From JAUYLU01 sp038065675 (GTDB lineage Bacteria > Patescibacteriota > Minisyncoccia > Phycocordibacterales > VMEP01): DNA of 24,179 bases. The stretch lies in NCBI GenBank assembly GCA_038065675.1, contig JBBTQM010000033.1, positions 1 to 24,179 on the forward strand. Reading direction: 5' to 3'. Under the pieces are notes generated by a model. It searched no databases and had not been told where the DNA came from. It saw only the letters and a program-made list of their open reading frames with translations. Shown here in pieces: positions 15,924-22,381 of the stretch (position 1 is the stretch's first letter; every line of letters starts with the position of its first letter). The position numbers and the translations under genes are program-made.

Positions 15924-16964
15924 ATGTCTCAGATACTGATTCGTGTTTTTCTTGCAGTTGCCGTTGCTTTTACGGCCGCGGCGTGCGGCGGGAACAGCGG
16001 AAGCAACGGAGGAGGCGGCAATGAAAATTCCGTTCCTCCGCCGGAACAACCGCTTCCGTCCGAAAAAGGGAAACTTTTCTTTTCGTCCCCCCAGGCTCTG
16101 TCGCTGATAAACCTGGAGACGAGGGGGCAAAACGTTCTCTGGACGGAGCACGAGAAATACCCGTTGGGTATCGTTCCCGTCCGCTCAGGCGACGCGGTGG
16201 CGTTTACCGCAGTCAACAAGCCGTTTTTGTTGTTCCTGTCGCTCGCCAGCTTATCGGTGCGGAACGCGATAGACTTCAGCAGGACTTGGGGCCCGAGTTT
16301 GGAGTGCGGCAGCCAGCCACAGGGGTCGTTCGACCTGAACAGCGACGGGAGCATAATTGTTTTCGTAGGCAAATGTTCCCCTGTAGGGCAACCGGAGCGT
16401 CGCGGTATCGCCGTGATGAAAACGGATGGAAGCATGCTATGGAGAATCGTTGCAGGAGGTGAAGGAGATAACTTCAAAAACTTTTCCCCAGCAATAGTCG
16501 GCGTCCTCGGCGATCCCAGCGTATTCTCCGTTTTCTTCGCCAGCAATCGCGGCGTTAACGGAGAAATCGGCATCTGGCAAAAGGCATCGCCTACGGCCGC
16601 GCTTCACTTGATTGCGCAGACCAGATTCACCATGGATACCTACAGCCCGGGAATGGAGAGGTTCTTTTCCATCAACCGAGAGTACAACAAAATGGTCTAC
16701 ATGGATTTGGTCGACGGGAAGTTCCATCTCTTTGTTCTGCCGTTTACTACCGGCGGGGCGGGGGTGGATATCGGAGAAGGGAGAAATGCTGATTGGGGGA
16801 AAGACGGGCACAACAGGATCCTCTATACGCTGAACGGCGAACACTGGACCACAAATCCGGACGGTACCGACAAAAGGAAGATGGTTCCCATCGGAAACAT
16901 GAGCACGCCAAGCAACGGCGGGCTCGTCGATGGCATGACCGGCGCCGTGTTTGCCGTCAAGTAA
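15924..16964 (+). CDS. Lipoprotein with TolB/WD40-like beta-propeller repeats, unknown function
   Basis: A 346-aa secreted protein. The N-terminus is a lipoprotein signal (hydrophobic stretch, then FTAAAC) with C21 as the lipidated residue, followed by a Gly/Ser/Asn-rich and then Pro-rich tether. The body has repeated blade-like units of the PD40/TolB type: FDLNSDGSIIVFVGK, IAVMKTDGSMLWRI, VFFASNRGVNGEIGIW, and ILYTLNGEHWTTNPDGTDKRK near the end. Such propellers usually bind proteins or polysaccharides; no catalytic motif is seen. The gene is a separate unit with a consensus promoter, strong SD and its own terminator. Its GC (up to about 60% in places) is clearly higher than its neighbours, which suggests acquisition or strong expression-related codon choice. 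Confidence 0.72.
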   Translation: MSQILIRVFLAVAVAFTAAACGGNSGSNGGGGNENSVPPPEQPLPSEKGKLFFSSPQALSLINLETRGQNVLWTEHEKYPLGIVPVRSGDAVAFTAVNKPFLLFLSLASLSVRNAIDFSRTWGPSLECGSQPQGSFDLNSDGSIIVFVGKCSPVGQPERRGIAVMKTDGSMLWRIVAGGEGDNFKNFSPAIVGVLGDPSVFSVFFASNRGVNGEIGIWQKASPTAALHLIAQTRFTMDTYSPGMERFFSINREYNKMVYMDLVDGKFHLFVLPFTTGGAGVDIGEGRNADWGKDGHNRILYTLNGEHWTTNPDGTDKRKMVPIGNMSTPSNGGLVDGMTGAVFAVK

Positions 16965-17009
16965 GATTCCGAAGATCAAGAAGATCAAAATGTTTAATTT
17001 GAATCAGTT

Positions 17010-17045
17010 GGGCCGTTGCGCGTTGCGCACGGCCCTTTCTTTTTG
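17010..17045 (+). terminator. Intrinsic terminator after the lipoprotein gene
   Basis: GGGCCG (17010-17015) pairs with CGGCCC (17030-17035), extended by T17016-A29 and a GCGC/GCGC inner stem with one bulged T and a three-base loop, followed by TTTCTTTTT. The last two stem C residues and the T tract are also the beginning of the left 50-bp repeat. Confidence 0.85.
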
Positions 17046-17083
17046 CCTTCTTTTAATTTTAAACGATTTTTGAGGTATAATTT
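17034..17083 (+). repeat. 50-bp perfect direct repeat, left copy
   Basis: Identical, base for base, to 17983-18032 (offset 949). It runs from the 3' edge of the lipoprotein terminator stem, through the T tract and an AT-rich stretch, to a TATAAT box (17076-17081) that can serve the gene at 17099. Identity stops sharply on both sides (C versus A on the left, A versus G on the right). Confidence 0.97.
17076..17081 (+). promoter_or_regulatory. -10 element for the HELIH gene (inside left repeat)
   Basis: TATAAT within the left 50-bp repeat, 17 nt before the ATG at 17099. There is no convincing -35 at standard spacing. The identical box in the right repeat serves the second plsC. Confidence 0.5.
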
Positions 17084-17098
17084 AAGAAATACCTTAAT

Positions 17099-17734
17099 AT
17101 GAACAAAAAAGATACCCCCAAGATTATTATAAAATACAATCGGTTTTTAGATCCGATTTTTATATTTTTTTGTAAGAACAATCCAGAATTAAAAAAACGC
17201 GGCTGGAATGATTGGGTTCCACCAGAAAAAGAAAAAATTCTAGAAAGAATAAAAAACTATAAAACAGAATGGGTTAAATACGAAAGTGAAATACTGCGGG
17301 GAATGTGCTCTGTTTTAGACATTAATTTTAAAAGAAATATCATAGATGTGCACATAGTAAGCGGCAATCCGCGAGATTTTAGTGACCCTTTAATAATAAA
17401 AAGTGGTTATCCTCCCCAGGAATTTGTAGACATACTTTCGCATGAACTAATCCATATCTTATTTCAGGATAATATTGAAAAAATCCCCGTAAGAATTTTG
17501 TCCGAGATGTTCCCGCAAGAATCCATTTTAGTTAGGAATCATGTAATTACGCACGCTGTGCTTAAATATATTTATCTTGAAATTTTAAAAGATGAATCAA
17601 GATTAAATAAAAATATAAAAAGGTCTTCAGATGCTAATATGCAAGATTATACGCGTGCATGGGAAATTGTTGAAAAAAGAGGGTATCGCGAACTAATTGA
17701 CGAATTTAAAAATAAATACCACCCCAAAAACTGA
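17099..17734 (+). CDS. Putative zinc metalloprotease-like protein (HELIH), unknown function
   Basis: A 211-aa cytoplasmic-looking protein without signal peptide or membrane helix. The only recognisable motif is FVDILSHELIHILF, an HExxH zincin signature with H115, E116 and H119, in a helix preceded by a strand-like segment. A third ligand is not certain; histidines in VRNHVITHAVLKYIYLEI downstream, or the glutamate there, are candidates. The gene is AT-rich (lines sampled at about 18-33% GC) and sits between two perfect 50-bp direct repeats, so it looks like an inserted cargo gene. It has no SD. Proteolytic activity is inferred only from the motif; other HExxH proteins are non-proteolytic. Confidence 0.6.
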   Translation: MNKKDTPKIIIKYNRFLDPIFIFFCKNNPELKKRGWNDWVPPEKEKILERIKNYKTEWVKYESEILRGMCSVLDINFKRNIIDVHIVSGNPRDFSDPLIIKSGYPPQEFVDILSHELIHILFQDNIEKIPVRILSEMFPQESILVRNHVITHAVLKYIYLEILKDESRLNKNIKRSSDANMQDYTRAWEIVEKRGYRELIDEFKNKYHPKN

Positions 17735-17748
17735 CGTTAATGGGGTGG
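17708..17748 (-). terminator. Intrinsic terminator of the minus-strand microgene
   Basis: CCACCCCA (17719-17726) and TGGGGTGG (17741-17748) form a perfect 8-bp stem with a 14-base loop. Read on the minus strand it is followed by a T-rich run (17718 downwards). The loop contains the stop codon of the plus-strand HELIH gene; the plus side has no T tract, so termination is expected mainly for the minus strand. Confidence 0.75.
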
Positions 17749-17766
17749 CAAGTTGCTGGCCTGGAA

Positions 17767-17898
17767 TCAGCCGGCGTCGGTGTCGGGCGAGTTCGCGTCC
17801 GAGTCCTCGCTGTGGTCGGAATGATCACAACCGTCATCATCGCCAGGTCCATGGGCGTCCATTGCGAATGAATTGCTGCTCCACGGCAATGCGTGCAT
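17767..17898 (-). CDS. 43-aa acidic His/Cys microprotein, unrecognised
   Basis: A short gene on the strand opposite to nearly everything else. ATG at 17898 follows a perfect Shine-Dalgarno (AAGGAGGTGA, minus strand, 17907-17916) with 8 nt spacing, and TGA ends it at 17767. The peptide begins MHALPWSSNSFAMDAHG and continues as an Asp/Ser/His-rich tail containing GDDDGCDHSDHSED. It has one Cys (C24), four His and about ten Asp, with no hydrophobic segment. GC is high compared with the adjacent AT-rich HELIH gene. A promoter and a terminator fit on either side, so it is a complete transcription unit inside the 50-bp-repeat segment. No family is recognised; metal binding or a processed peptide would be guesses. 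Confidence 0.6.
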   Translation of the reverse strand: MHALPWSSNSFAMDAHGPGDDDGCDHSDHSEDSDANSPDTDAG

Positions 17899-17906
17899 AT
17901 ATTATT

Positions 17907-17934
17907 TCACCTCCTTTCAGGAGTATATACCTCC
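17907..17934 (-). promoter_or_regulatory. Leader with two competing hairpins around the SD
   Basis: On the minus strand, CUCC (17923-17920) can pair with upstream GGAG (17934-17931) or, as CUCCU, with AGGAG (17915-17911) of the SD across a GAA loop. The two stems share the CUCC and exclude each other. The first leaves the SD free; the second hides it. Confidence 0.5.
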
Positions 17935-17940
17935 GTCACT

Positions 17941-17968
17941 AAAGTACCATGTCATGTAAAAAAAGCAA
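17941..17968 (-). promoter_or_regulatory. Promoter of the minus-strand 43-aa microgene
   Basis: Read on the minus strand: TTGCTT (17968-17963), 16-base spacer ending in TGG, and TACTTT (17946-17941), that is a -35 plus extended -10. The predicted start is near 17934, so the mRNA would begin at the first GGAGG of the leader hairpin. Confidence 0.5.
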
Positions 17969-17982
17969 GACTTATATATAAA

Positions 17983-18032
17983 CCTTTCTTTTTGCCTTCT
18001 TTTAATTTTAAACGATTTTTGAGGTATAATTT
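17983..18032 (+). repeat. 50-bp perfect direct repeat, right copy
   Basis: Exact copy of 17034-17083. Here it lacks the terminator hairpin in front and provides the TATAAT box (18025-18030) for the second plsC. Together the copies bound an 899-bp unique segment. Confidence 0.97.
18025..18030 (+). promoter_or_regulatory. -10 element for plsC copy 2 (inside right repeat)
   Basis: TATAAT ending 11 nt before the ATG at 18042, giving a nearly leaderless transcript for the plsC/HAD pair. Confidence 0.5.
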
Positions 18033-18041
18033 GGGGTGAAA

Positions 18042-18728
18042 ATGACGCATCGCGACAATTTTTTTCTTGAACTGTGTTATCACGTTTTGCGTTTTGTTCT
18101 TGGCCCGTTGGTACGTCTAATTTGGATCAAAGAAATAACTGGGTTACACCACATACCGCCAGAAGGATCTGTTATTGTCGCTTTTAACCATCAAAGCTAT
18201 TTTGATTTCATATGTTTTGTGGCAATTTGTCCACGACACGTACACTATCTTTCAGCAGAGAAATTTTTTACCAATCCTTTTTGGCACCCGATTATGAAAA
18301 TAACGGGTCAAATACGGGTGGAACGCAGAACACCAGATAAAAGGATTCTTCATGAAACAATCCATTCGCACCTTGACCAAGGGAAAGCTGTCGGAATTTT
18401 CCCAGAAGGAACGCGTTCTCCTCATCAGGATAAAATGCTGGAAGCCTTCAGCGGCGTAGCCAGGTACGCTTTTCACAAAAAAGTGCCCGTGGTCCCCGTC
18501 GGCATCAAGGGGGCCTATGAAGTCATGTCGCGCTTTGACAAAAAGCCGAAATTTAAAAAAAATATTGAAATCAACATAGGCCCGCCGATTGATTTTTCTT
18601 CGTATCAGTACGCAAAGATGAACAAGAAGTCGTTTAAAATTTTAACCAATAAGATTATGGTGAAAATTTCCGAATTATCCGGGAAATCATATCCTTATAA
18701 ACTTTACCCTCCATGGCCCAAGAAGTAG
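18042..18728 (+). CDS. PlsC-type 1-acylglycerol-3-phosphate acyltransferase (copy 2)
   Basis: A 228-aa LPLAT-family acyltransferase. The HX4D motif is AFNHQSYFDF (H50, D55), with the second block IFPEGTRSPHQDKM and the third VPVVPVGIKGAY. The N-terminal segment (VLRFVLGPLVRLIWI) is hydrophobic and likely membrane-associated. A GTG two codons upstream (18036) is in frame, but the ATG at 18042 is preferred because the -10 box at 18025-18030 would put the transcript start near 18037. It overlaps the following HAD phosphatase by 16 bases. PlsC next to or fused with a HAD-IB phosphatase is a known pairing, which fits a role in phospholipid synthesis. It differs strongly from copy 1 outside the motifs. 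Confidence 0.88.
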   Translation: MTHRDNFFLELCYHVLRFVLGPLVRLIWIKEITGLHHIPPEGSVIVAFNHQSYFDFICFVAICPRHVHYLSAEKFFTNPFWHPIMKITGQIRVERRTPDKRILHETIHSHLDQGKAVGIFPEGTRSPHQDKMLEAFSGVARYAFHKKVPVVPVGIKGAYEVMSRFDKKPKFKKNIEINIGPPIDFSSYQYAKMNKKSFKILTNKIMVKISELSGKSYPYKLYPPWPKK

Positions 18729-19375
18729 CAATTTTTGATATTGACAAGACTCTTTTGAAAGGGCAGAGTCAGATGCATTTGCTTAATTTTTTGAGAAAAC
18801 AAAAAAGGGTCGGCATATATTACGCCCTAAAAATATATTTATGGTTCTTGTTATACAAGATTAATTTCATACATAGTCCTAAAAAGATTATGGAATATGC
18901 GTTCCGCTTCCTAAAAGGGAAAAGTAATGAGGAAATTTCACTGATTATCTGTGATTTTTTTGAAAAAGATTTAAAAAATAAAATCTATTCCGAATGCATG
19001 GAGCTTATAAGAAAACACAAACAAGAAAACAGAAAGATAATTTTGGTTTCAAACACCATAGAGCCGATTGCCGAATGCGTATCGCGGTACGCGGGGGCTG
19101 ACATTTTCCTGGCAACACAACTGGAACAAGCCGGCGATATTTTTACCGGTGAAATTTCAGGCGAGCCGTTGTACGGCGAAGAAAAAAGAAGACAAATTCT
19201 TGCCGCCGCGACGCACCACGGTTTTTCCTTAAAAAATTCCTGGGCATACGGAGACCATATTACCGATATTCCCGTGTTAGAATTAGCTACACATTCTTTT
19301 GTGGTAAATCCCGATAAGTCTCTTTTAAAAATAGCGGTTAAAAGAAAGTGGGGTGTTATTTTTTTCAAAAAATAA
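18713..19375 (+). CDS. HAD-IB family phosphatase
   Basis: A 220-aa phosphohydrolase of the HAD superfamily, SerB-like subclass IB. Motif I is FDIDKTLLKG (nucleophile D9, acid/base D11), motif II LVSNT, the lysine region GEEKRRQ, and motif IV YGDHITDIPVLE. The end, VVNPDKSLLKIAVKRKWGVIFF, matches the HAD-IB group typified by TIGR01490, whose members act on small phosphorylated metabolites or lipid intermediates. The start ATG lies inside the last codons of plsC copy 2 in another frame, so translation is probably coupled and the two enzymes may act on related lipid substrates. The substrate cannot be named from the sequence. Confidence 0.85.
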   Translation: MAQEVAIFDIDKTLLKGQSQMHLLNFLRKQKRVGIYYALKIYLWFLLYKINFIHSPKKIMEYAFRFLKGKSNEEISLIICDFFEKDLKNKIYSECMELIRKHKQENRKIILVSNTIEPIAECVSRYAGADIFLATQLEQAGDIFTGEISGEPLYGEEKRRQILAAATHHGFSLKNSWAYGDHITDIPVLELATHSFVVNPDKSLLKIAVKRKWGVIFFKK

Positions 19376-19385
19376 GTTTAAATAA

Positions 19386-20972
19386 ATGGGCCTGTTTCAA
19401 ATTTCAAGCATAATTATCTTCTTCGCAAGTTTGGGATTCGGCCTTTTTGTATACAGGAACGACCCTGGTTCAAAACTTAATAGATCATGGCTTTATTTTT
19501 CGGTGTCCGTCGGAATATGGGGACTGAGCCTTTATGGCGTAACCTCCGCGCAAAACCCAAGTAGCGCGCTCAGCTGGCAGTACGTTTTAGACGGCTCAGC
19601 CTTGTTTATTCCCGTATTTTACCTTTATTTCATCTCTGCGATGCTGTCGTTTAAAAATCGCTGGGTAAAAATATTTCCTTTTATTATAGCCCTGATCTTG
19701 TCTGTGCTCAGCCTTACCCCCTTTTTTAAAACAGGTATGGTGATGAGATTCGGATTTTTCTGGGTGGAACCAGGGCCTCTTTATTTTCTTTTCCCGACTT
19801 TTTTTATCTTGTGCGTTCTTTATTCCGTGTTCCTCCTGATCAGAGAGTACGTAAAACAAAAAGGAAACGGCATTATACGATCCCAGATAAAATATCAGAC
19901 CATCGCCGGAATAATCGGATTCAGCGGTGGCATTACCAATTTTCTGCCTCAAATTTTTAATATTTATCCGTTCGGCAATTATTTTATATCTCTTTACATA
20001 TTTTTCGTAAGCTACTCCATTTTGCGATATAAGCTTTTTAACGTTAAAACGGTTGCCGCGGAACTTTTCGCCGGCGGGGTGGTGATACTGTTTCTCTTTA
20101 ATCTATTAGGCTCAGTCACGCCTGAAGAATGGCTTATTAATTTGCTTTTATTTGTGCTTGTTTTATCGTTCAGTATTTTAATAGTAAGAGGGGTATTCAA
20201 AGAAATAGCGAACAGGGAAAGAATACAAAAACTGGCCAAGGATTTGGAAAAAGCCAATGACCGGTTGAGGGAACTTGACCAGCAAAAATCGGAGTTCGTT
20301 TCCATCGCCTCGCACCAATTGAGAAGCCCGCTTACCGCCATCAAGGGGTACAGCTCAATGCTTCTTGAGGGCTCTTTCGGTTCCGTTCCGGAAAAAGCGA
20401 GAGGGGCGGTCAATCGGGTTCTCAAATCAAGCGAACATCTGGTAACTTTGGTTGAAGACCTTCTTAATATTTCCCGCATAGAGCAGGGGAGAATGGAATA
20501 CACCTTTACCGCTACCGACCTCGGCAAAATGGCGAAAGACATAATGGAAGCGCTTATGCCGAATGCTGAAAAAAATAAGCTCAAACTTTCTTTTACAACC
20601 GATGAAAGCGGCCCTTATACTGTGGTTGCAGACCAGGAAAAACTGCGGCAAGTCGTCCTTAACCTTATCGATAACTCAATCAAATACACGCCGAAGGGAT
20701 TCGTGAAAGTTCATGTAGGCCGTGATGCCGGGAGGAAAACTATCGTTTTGTCGGTTGCCGATTCCGGCGTTGGGGTAACTCCCGAACTCAAAGATCGGTT
20801 GTTTGAAAAATTCAGCCGCGGAGACGAAAAAACCAAACTTCACGTAAACGGAACAGGGCTCGGACTTTATGTCGCAAGGGAGATGTTAAAAGCCCACAAG
20901 GGAAATGTTTGGGTGGAATCTCCCGGCGAGGGCAAGGGGTCAACCTTCTTCATAGAACTCCCGTCAGCCTAA
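19386..20972 (+). CDS. Membrane-bound sensor histidine kinase
   Basis: A 528-aa two-component sensor. Residues about 1-250 contain roughly seven hydrophobic helices and resemble the 7TM sensor module of other histidine kinases. A coiled-coil linker (KDLEKANDRLRELDQQ) leads to the HisKA H-box FVSIASHQLRSPLTAIKGY with H310 as phosphoacceptor. The HATPase_c domain shows the N-box LRQVVLNLIDNSIKYTP, G1 VADSGVGV, F-box LFEKFSRG and G2 NGTGLGLYVAREM, so it appears active. No response regulator adjoins it, so its partner lies elsewhere. The signal sensed is unknown. It starts 10 bases after the HAD gene without an SD and is probably read from the plsC/HAD transcript. Confidence 0.92.
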   Translation: MGLFQISSIIIFFASLGFGLFVYRNDPGSKLNRSWLYFSVSVGIWGLSLYGVTSAQNPSSALSWQYVLDGSALFIPVFYLYFISAMLSFKNRWVKIFPFIIALILSVLSLTPFFKTGMVMRFGFFWVEPGPLYFLFPTFFILCVLYSVFLLIREYVKQKGNGIIRSQIKYQTIAGIIGFSGGITNFLPQIFNIYPFGNYFISLYIFFVSYSILRYKLFNVKTVAAELFAGGVVILFLFNLLGSVTPEEWLINLLLFVLVLSFSILIVRGVFKEIANRERIQKLAKDLEKANDRLRELDQQKSEFVSIASHQLRSPLTAIKGYSSMLLEGSFGSVPEKARGAVNRVLKSSEHLVTLVEDLLNISRIEQGRMEYTFTATDLGKMAKDIMEALMPNAEKNKLKLSFTTDESGPYTVVADQEKLRQVVLNLIDNSIKYTPKGFVKVHVGRDAGRKTIVLSVADSGVGVTPELKDRLFEKFSRGDEKTKLHVNGTGLGLYVAREMLKAHKGNVWVESPGEGKGSTFFIELPSA

Positions 20973-21025
20973 GGCAGTATATAAGTTTTACCTATGAGGA
21001 ATTAGTGATTTTTATATAGGAGGAA

Positions 21026-21031
21026 TATAAT
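21026..21031 (+). promoter_or_regulatory. -10 element of the coiled-coil gene
   Basis: TATAAT ending 10 nt before the ATG at 21042. An AGGAGG at 21018-21023 lies upstream of this box, would be outside the transcript, and is 18 nt from the ATG, so it is not counted as an SD. Confidence 0.5.
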
Positions 21032-21041
21032 AAAAAGCTAA

Positions 21042-21314
21042 ATGAAAAAAACTAGCAAAAAAAGAGGTGGGATAACAATAGACAAGCTGGCTGTGATGAC
21101 GCAGGGTGGTTTTTCTGAAGTATCTCAAAATATAAATGAGGTAAAAAAAGAAGTCGGCGGGATAAAACAAGAAGTTAGTGGAATAAAAATTGAACTAAAA
21201 GAGGTTAACATCAGGCTGGACAGAATTGAAAATATTCTAATTCGTGCTCATGAAAACAGAATTGAAAGGCCTGAAGACGAGGTTAGAAAACTTAAAACTC
21301 TTGCGGGAAAATAA
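21042..21314 (+). CDS. Small coiled-coil protein, unknown function
   Basis: A 90-aa protein with a basic N-terminus (MKKTSKKRGG), a TIDKLAVMTQGGFSEV segment, and a long predicted coiled coil. Short repeats NEVKKEVGGIKQEVSGIKIELKEV run into RLDRIENILI, with hydrophobic residues (V, I, L) every three to four positions. There is no membrane segment. Short proteins with an ITID-LA-M-Q-GF head and a heptad tail are, from memory, common in Patescibacteria and in phage-related gene sets, but no function is assigned. It lies between the histidine kinase and trpS with its own -10 box. Confidence 0.6.
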   Translation: MKKTSKKRGGITIDKLAVMTQGGFSEVSQNINEVKKEVGGIKQEVSGIKIELKEVNIRLDRIENILIRAHENRIERPEDEVRKLKTLAGK

Positions 21315-21358
21315 GACACCTTATGTTAATTTGATGGACTTCAAAAAAGGTGGATTTT

Positions 21359-21367
21359 TGCTATTAT
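21359..21367 (+). promoter_or_regulatory. Extended -10 promoter for trpS (leaderless)
   Basis: TGC followed by TATTAT, ending 6 nt before the trpS ATG at 21374. A start seven bases after the box would coincide with the A of the ATG, giving a leaderless mRNA. Confidence 0.55.
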
Positions 21368-21373
21368 TAGGCG

Positions 21374-22376
21374 ATGGCAAACAAAATACTGCTTTCCGGA
21401 GTAAAACCGACCGGTATCGCGCATATCGGCAACTTTTTTGGCGCCATGAAGCAATTCGTGGAATTGGGTGAGGATTATCAAAGTTATATTTTTATCGCCA
21501 ATTACCACGCCCTGACAACCGAACAGGACAAAAAGAAGCTTGAGGGAAATACGCTGGAAATCGCCGCGACATACCTTGCTCTGGGAATTGACCCGAAGAA
21601 AACCGCACTTTTTCTTCAGTCCGATGTGCCGGAAGTGACGGAACTCGCTTGGATATTCAACTGCATCACTACCGTGCCTTATCTTTCCCGCGCTCACGCC
21701 TATAAAGACGCGGTGGCCAAAGACAAAGAAGTGAGCGTCGGAACTTTCGATTACCCCATGCTAATGGCGGCAGACATATTGATACAAGATGCCGATGTCG
21801 TTCCCGTGGGAACCGACCAAAAACAGCATGTTGAAATCGCGCGCGACACGGCGGAAAAATTTAACCGGCTATACGGTGAAACTTTCAAATTGCCGGAACC
21901 GCTAATTATAAAAAGCGTGGCGGTCGTCCCGGGAACCGACGGGCGCAAGATGAGCAAGAGTTACGGGAATACGATTCCTCTTTTTGCCGAGGACGGCGAC
22001 ATAGAAAAACTGGTGATGGGGATTACAACCGACTCCAAGGGGGTGGGGGAACCAAAAAATCCGGAGACAGACACGATTTTTAAACTGCATGAACTTTTCA
22101 GTTCTGAAAACGAACTTAAAAAACTGCGCGCGCGTTATTTNNNNNNNNNNTCTGGAAAAACAATATCGCGCGGGCGCAATGGGCTATAAAGAGTCAAAAG
22201 AAATTCTAGCCGATAAAATAGTGTCTTTTATCGCCCCGTTCCGCGCGCGCTACAAAGAAATTCTGGCGGACCCGCGCGAGCTTAAAGTTATTCTTAAAAA
22301 CGGCGGGGAAAAAGCCAGGGAGAGAGCGATGTTAAAAATGAACGTGGTTCGGGAAAAAACCGGATTAATCATGTAA
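21374..22376 (+). CDS. trpS: Tryptophanyl-tRNA synthetase (interrupted by assembly gap)
   Basis: Class I synthetase charging tRNA(Trp). The HIGH equivalent is GIAHIGNFFGA, and the KMSKS loop GRKMSKSYGN is intact. Other blocks are DYPMLMAADIL and PVGTDQKQHVEIARD. A 10-N run (22141-22150) splits the gene: upstream the frame reads to ...RARY, downstream a different frame continues LEKQYRAGAMGYKESKEILADKI to the stop at 22376. The shift disappears if the true gap length is a multiple of three, including zero, which would read ARYFLEKQY. So this is an assembly artefact, not a pseudogene. The stop is five bases before the aspS ATG. Confidence 0.93.
22141..22150. other. Assembly gap (10 N) inside trpS
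   Basis: Ten undetermined bases of a fixed round length, probably a scaffolding placeholder. The surrounding trpS frames rejoin if the real distance is 0, 3, 6 and so on. Confidence 0.95.
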
Positions 22377-22381
22377 TCAAA

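Noticed and set aside
15929..16573. Minus-strand frame of 214 codons
   Set aside because: Antisense to the GC-rich lipoprotein gene, where stop codons are rare by composition; no start signals.
21018..21023. AGGAGG before the coiled-coil gene as a Shine-Dalgarno
   Set aside because: 18 nt from the ATG and upstream of the TATAAT box, so it is probably not in the transcript.
22089..22376. Separate ORF after the gap or a real trpS frameshift
   Set aside because: The protein continues the TrpRS C-terminus; the shift is explained by the arbitrary 10-N filler.
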